A DNA stretch of 64,000 nucleotides from Enorma burkinafasonensis (GTDB taxonomy: Bacteria > Actinomycetota > Coriobacteriia > Coriobacteriales > Coriobacteriaceae): NCBI RefSeq assembly GCF_902150035.1, contig NZ_LR597504.1, positions 62,001 through 126,000 on the forward strand, in the 5' to 3' direction. The notes under the pieces were generated by a model that did no database searches, had not been told where the DNA came from, and saw nothing but the letters and a program-made list of their open reading frames with translations. Of the stretch, positions 60,661-64,000 are shown in pieces. A program made the translations under genes and the position numbers. Each line of letters opens with the position of its first letter. Within the stretch, counting starts at the first letter, position 1.

Positions 60661-60802
60661 TAATCCGTATCTATGCGTCGCGCGCGTGCGCGCGGTGCGT
60701 GGGCCCTCCGGTGCGCGACGCCCGCAGGGGCGGCATCCTCCACCACTGCGCGCCGGGGCGGCGATGCGGCGTCGGTTACAGAGCGGCTGGAAGGAAGATC
60801 AA

Positions 60803-63800
60803 ATGAAGCCAAGCAGTCGGCATGCTCACGAGCGGGATGCGCAGTCCCTGGTTTTCCATATCGAGCGGGGCGCCCGCCGCGCGCTCGGTGTCGCCCGGCG
60901 CGAGTGGCGCGGGGCGCTGGCGACCCTCGTGATCGTCGCGTTCCTGTGGCAGACGTTCGCGTCGAGCGGCGTGGCCTTCGCCATCTCGGAGACCGCGGGC
61001 GACGTGGCCCATACCGTTATGGTGAACGCGGAAAACGGCTCCGCCGACGGTGCGGGCGACGTGACCGAGCCCGCAGGCAGGACCGAGGCGCCGGGCGACG
61101 GCCAGCAGCCGTCCACCCCGAGCGAGCCCGCCGAGCCCGCCGGCAGCAGCGACGATCCTGAGCCCGGCACGCCCGATACGACGACCGTGCCGACGGGGAC
61201 CGAGAGTGATTCCGCCACCACGCAGCAGGGTGGCAGCACCTTGACCTCCCAGAACACCACCCCGGCGACCGAGGCCGAGGAGGGCGCGCCCGAGGGCGAG
61301 CCCACCGGCACCGTGACGCCCGCCGACGACGAGTCCACCGACGAGCCCCGCGCCGTCGAGGCATGGGACTGGACCGGCCGCGCCCAGAACCTCGAGCTCT
61401 CCAGCCCCGATGGCCTCGCGATCGATGAGGAGGAGGTCCGCGCCCACGTCGCCGAGCAGCTCGCCGCTCTCGCCGCCGACGACGCCGAGGATGCCCCTGC
61501 CGCCGAGGCCGAGGACAGCCAGGATGGAACCGAGCCCGCTGCGGGCGAGGACGGCGAGGAGGCCGTCGATACCGCAGAGGCAGCCGACGAACCCGTGCCC
61601 GCCGAGGGCGTCATCACCGAGGATGACGTCCGCGCCCTCCTGCCAGCCCAGCTCCCTGCGACGCTCGACCTCGCCGCAGTGCTCGACCCGGCTGCCAACG
61701 CCGAGACGGGCGACCACACCGTGATCATGCCCGGCGACACCTTCACCGTGAACCTTCCCGCGGGCATCGTGCTCGCGAGCACCGATACCTTCGATATCTA
61801 CCAGCGCGATGCGAACGGTGATGAGACCGGCATCCGCATCGCGACCGCCGAGCCTGCAGCCGATGGCTCCGCGCTCACCATCACCTTCGTCACCGCGACC
61901 GATGCGGCCGGCACCACCTACACCATCGGCGCCCCCACCGAGGGCACCGAGCCCGCCGAGGAGGCGGCGGCCACCGAGGCGCTCGCGACCGCGAAGATCC
62001 GCCTTGCGCTCGAGGTCGAGGTCGATACCGCTCTTATGACCATGGGCGAGGCCCAGATCGAGTGGACCCTCCAGATAGCGACCGATGGCGGTGCCAACCA
62101 GACCGCGGCCCTCACCCTCCCTGCGCTCGACGCCTTCGCGGCGGCGATGGGCATCGAGGGCGAGATCCAGGCGACAGGCTCCGTGGAGACCGAGGAGCCC
62201 ATCGAGGAGGACCCGGCCACCGAGTCGACCACCGAGGAGGACGCCCTCTCCTCGGGCCTTGACGTGCTCAACGCCATGAGCGACCTCATGCTCCTTGCGG
62301 ACGAGAACAAGCCCGCGGACGAGTACCGGCTCAGCAACTTCAACGGGTCCGAGAGCATCACCACGCAATGGGCCGATAACAACAGCGCGAACCGTCCCAA
62401 GGCGGATACCATCAAGGGCAACAGCAAGCTCTACTTCACGGTGAACAGCATGCAGCACGAGTTCACGCCGGCGAACGCGCAGACGTACCTCGGCATGGAC
62501 GAGGCCGCCTACAACGAGCTGCTCGCGCACCTCACCGTCGAGACGACCGGCGTGAACACCGTCGAGATCTCAGCAACGGGCCTGCCCACGCAGCTCACGG
62601 TCACCACCTACGAGCAGAGGCTCGATGGCGAGGGCTTCCCGGTGGTAGACGGCGAGGGCAACCCCGTGTACGACGGCACGGACACCGAGTATACCGTCAC
62701 CTGGCTGTTGAGCCATGATGCCGAGAGCGAGGATTACAGCGCCTATTTCCATGGCAACAGCACGGATGACACCCAGATCTTCCAGCTCGAGTCCGACAAG
62801 TACTTCAACATCATCATGAAGGTCGGCGACGAGGACCCGGGCGCGCTGATCGGTGCCACCGACGCCCGCGTATGGCTCGAGATGTTCGTGGACAACCAGC
62901 CCTACGGGACGAGCTACTCGCTTGCCGCCCTCTATGCGATGAGCGCTGAGGATCGGGCGCAGATCGGCATCGAGATATCGTCGGACGATTGGGACGAGCA
63001 CAACCAGCTCGTCATCACGCTCACCTCCCCGCAATACACGCCCGATGGCAAGCCCATCGAGTACCGTATCCGCTACGAGCGCGACCAAACCCAGACGACG
63101 GACTACTACGGGGCGACCTACGACAACACCGCCGTGCCCAACCGCGGCAGCGACGTGACCGCTGCCTACGGCGGCACCTCGCAGGAGACGGCCGGCTCGA
63201 TGATCCTCACGCACGTGGGCGTGACCGACTTCACGGCCAACAAGGCGTGGCTCGACGGCAGCAACCCCACGAAGCGCGGCGCGGTCACGTTCAGCCTCTG
63301 GCGTTACTCCAACGACGGCTCCGCTGCCACGGCGTCTCAGGTTCGCGGTACGGACGGATCCTTCGTGACCATCACGGTCGACCCGACCGATTCGCGGGCT
63401 TCCACGCGGGTGGCAGACGGCGGTTGGCTCAACGAAGACGGCACCATAAACCTGGGCGCCGTACTCGAAGACCAGCATCCGAACCTGGTCCTCGGCAAGT
63501 ACGACACCGACGGGTACCCCTTCCTGTACGGCGTTCGCGAGGACACGCAGCTCGCCGACTACGAGATCGTGCTCGGCAGCGTTGCCGATGACGGCACTGT
63601 GACCGACACCGCGCCGAATTACGAGAACCGCGGCGGCGGGAGCACCGCCATTGAGGACTATAGCCGCCCGTCGACCGACCGCCTCACCTACAACGGCGGC
63701 ACGGTGAGCAACCGCCTGACGGGCCAGACCACGGTCACCGCGACCAAGACCTGGGCCATGGACGCCTTCGCCGACCAGGTGAAGGGGATCACCTGCGAGT

Positions 63801-64000
63801 TCACCCTGCAGGAGTGGGTCGCTGACGACAGCGAGGCCGGCGGCCATTGGGCCGACGTGCTCGGCGACGACGGCAACGCCGTGACCCAGGACCTCGACGG
63901 CTTCAACGCCGAGCAGCTCACGCTCGACATCAGCGGGCGCTTCGACCGCTATGACGAGGAGGGCGAGGAGATCCGCTACCGCTGGGTCGAGTCCGGCGTG
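60803..64000 (+). CDS. Large secreted surface protein with Cna_B-like domains, truncated by window end
   Basis: An open frame of 1066 codons with no stop before the window ends. The ATG at 60803 follows AAGGAAG. The N-terminus is basic, with a hydrophobic signal segment (ATLVIVAFLWQTFASSGVAFA). Residues about 50-190 are a Pro/Glu/Thr/Ser-rich acidic stalk. The region from about 195 to 500 alternates acidic low-complexity and beta-rich parts (TVIMPGDTFTVNLPAGIVL resembles adhesin bacterial-Ig folds). Further on, modules opening DFTANKAWLDG and TVTATKTWAMD match Cna_B-type repeats, which start with a T-K-x-W motif. It is probably a wall-anchored adhesin; the C-terminal sorting signal is not visible. 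The PHO-box-like repeats lie upstream. Confidence 0.85.
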   Translation, partial: MKPSSRHAHERDAQSLVFHIERGARRALGVARREWRGALATLVIVAFLWQTFASSGVAFAISETAGDVAHTVMVNAENGSADGAGDVTEPAGRTEAPGDGQQPSTPSEPAEPAGSSDDPEPGTPDTTTVPTGTESDSATTQQGGSTLTSQNTTPATEAEEGAPEGEPTGTVTPADDESTDEPRAVEAWDWTGRAQNLELSSPDGLAIDEEEVRAHVAEQLAALAADDAEDAPAAEAEDSQDGTEPAAGEDGEEAVDTAEAADEPVPAEGVITEDDVRALLPAQLPATLDLAAVLDPAANAETGDHTVIMPGDTFTVNLPAGIVLASTDTFDIYQRDANGDETGIRIATAEPAADGSALTITFVTATDAAGTTYTIGAPTEGTEPAEEAAATEALATAKIRLALEVEVDTALMTMGEAQIEWTLQIATDGGANQTAALTLPALDAFAAAMGIEGEIQATGSVETEEPIEEDPATESTTEEDALSSGLDVLNAMSDLMLLADENKPADEYRLSNFNGSESITTQWADNNSANRPKADTIKGNSKLYFTVNSMQHEFTPANAQTYLGMDEAAYNELLAHLTVETTGVNTVEISATGLPTQLTVTTYEQRLDGEGFPVVDGEGNPVYDGTDTEYTVTWLLSHDAESEDYSAYFHGNSTDDTQIFQLESDKYFNIIMKVGDEDPGALIGATDARVWLEMFVDNQPYGTSYSLAALYAMSAEDRAQIGIEISSDDWDEHNQLVITLTSPQYTPDGKPIEYRIRYERDQTQTTDYYGATYDNTAVPNRGSDVTAAYGGTSQETAGSMILTHVGVTDFTANKAWLDGSNPTKRGAVTFSLWRYSNDGSAATASQVRGTDGSFVTITVDPTDSRASTRVADGGWLNEDGTINLGAVLEDQHPNLVLGKYDTDGYPFLYGVREDTQLADYEIVLGSVADDGTVTDTAPNYENRGGGSTAIEDYSRPSTDRLTYNGGTVSNRLTGQTTVTATKTWAMDAFADQVKGITCEFTLQEWVADDSEAGGHWADVLGDDGNAVTQDLDGFNAEQLTLDISGRFDRYDEEGEEIRYRWVESGV

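Noticed and set aside
60776-62530. A 584-codon minus-strand frame opposite the large surface protein
   Set aside because: Gly/Arg/Leu-rich with no motifs. The plus frame has a signal peptide and repeat modules and stays open to the window end.

Overview
The window is high-GC DNA, densely packed with genes on both strands. It most likely comes from a Coriobacteriia chromosome (Collinsella or a close relative). That assignment is inference from several co-occurring traits: actinobacterial pafB/pafC and PucR-type regulators alongside a mannose-family PTS; class B sortases with LAxTG-like sorting signals and very large SpaA/Cna_B-type surface proteins; a CmpB-family membrane protein; a TSCPD protein; and a degenerate M28 peptidase-like membrane protein. 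No insertion sequence, prophage, CRISPR array or rRNA gene was seen. I recognised four tRNA genes.

Layout. 1-1.1 kb: the 3' end of parB, a small membrane protein, a near-consensus parS site and a short unknown protein, suggesting an origin-proximal segment. 1.1-8.1 kb: rlmN, ddl, a DinG-type helicase fused to an exonuclease, and the convergent pafBC pair. 8.3-20.8 kb: cell-envelope genes, namely the M28-like giant, a class B sortase with its thioester/isopeptide adhesin, a second class B sortase and a CmpB-family protein. tRNA-Ile, tRNA-Ala, an orphan PTS EIIA and purE lie among them. 20.8-26.8 kb: tRNA-Gly, an inverted-repeat element, a DUF2252 protein, purB and a beta-helix surface protein ending in LASTGD. 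27-33.6 kb: a TSCPD protein, then a catabolic-looking module (RraA-like lyase, dicarboxylate/amino-acid symporter, aminotransferase, RpiR regulator) and a Tat lipoprotein. 33.6-39.8 kb: a GNAT acetyltransferase, an OmpR-type two-component system, purC, a membrane protein and an M29 aminopeptidase. 39.9-44.8 kb: tRNA-Lys and a PucR regulator divergent from a SIS-domain protein plus mannose-family EIIB, EIIC and EIID, with no EIIA. 45-50 kb: a phosphohexomutase, deoC with an RmlD-like reductase, and hsp20 preceded by a HAIR-like operator. 50-60 kb: an MBL hydrolase, the conserved tilS-hpt-ftsH block extended by an aminotransferase and a PHP phosphatase, a lipase-like gene broken by two in-frame amber codons, and rlmD. 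60.2-64 kb: repeat-containing intergenic DNA followed by the first 1066 codons of a large surface protein that runs off the window.

The strongest leads are the EIIA-less SIS/PTS operon under a PucR regulator, the RraA/symporter/aminotransferase/RpiR module, a dispersed 22-24 bp inverted repeat found at two distant loci, the degenerate M28 protein split by a long acidic insert, the atypical LAQTD sorting signal beside a class B sortase with a Tat-like leader, and ordered promoter-proximal repeats (HAIR-like and PHO-box-like).
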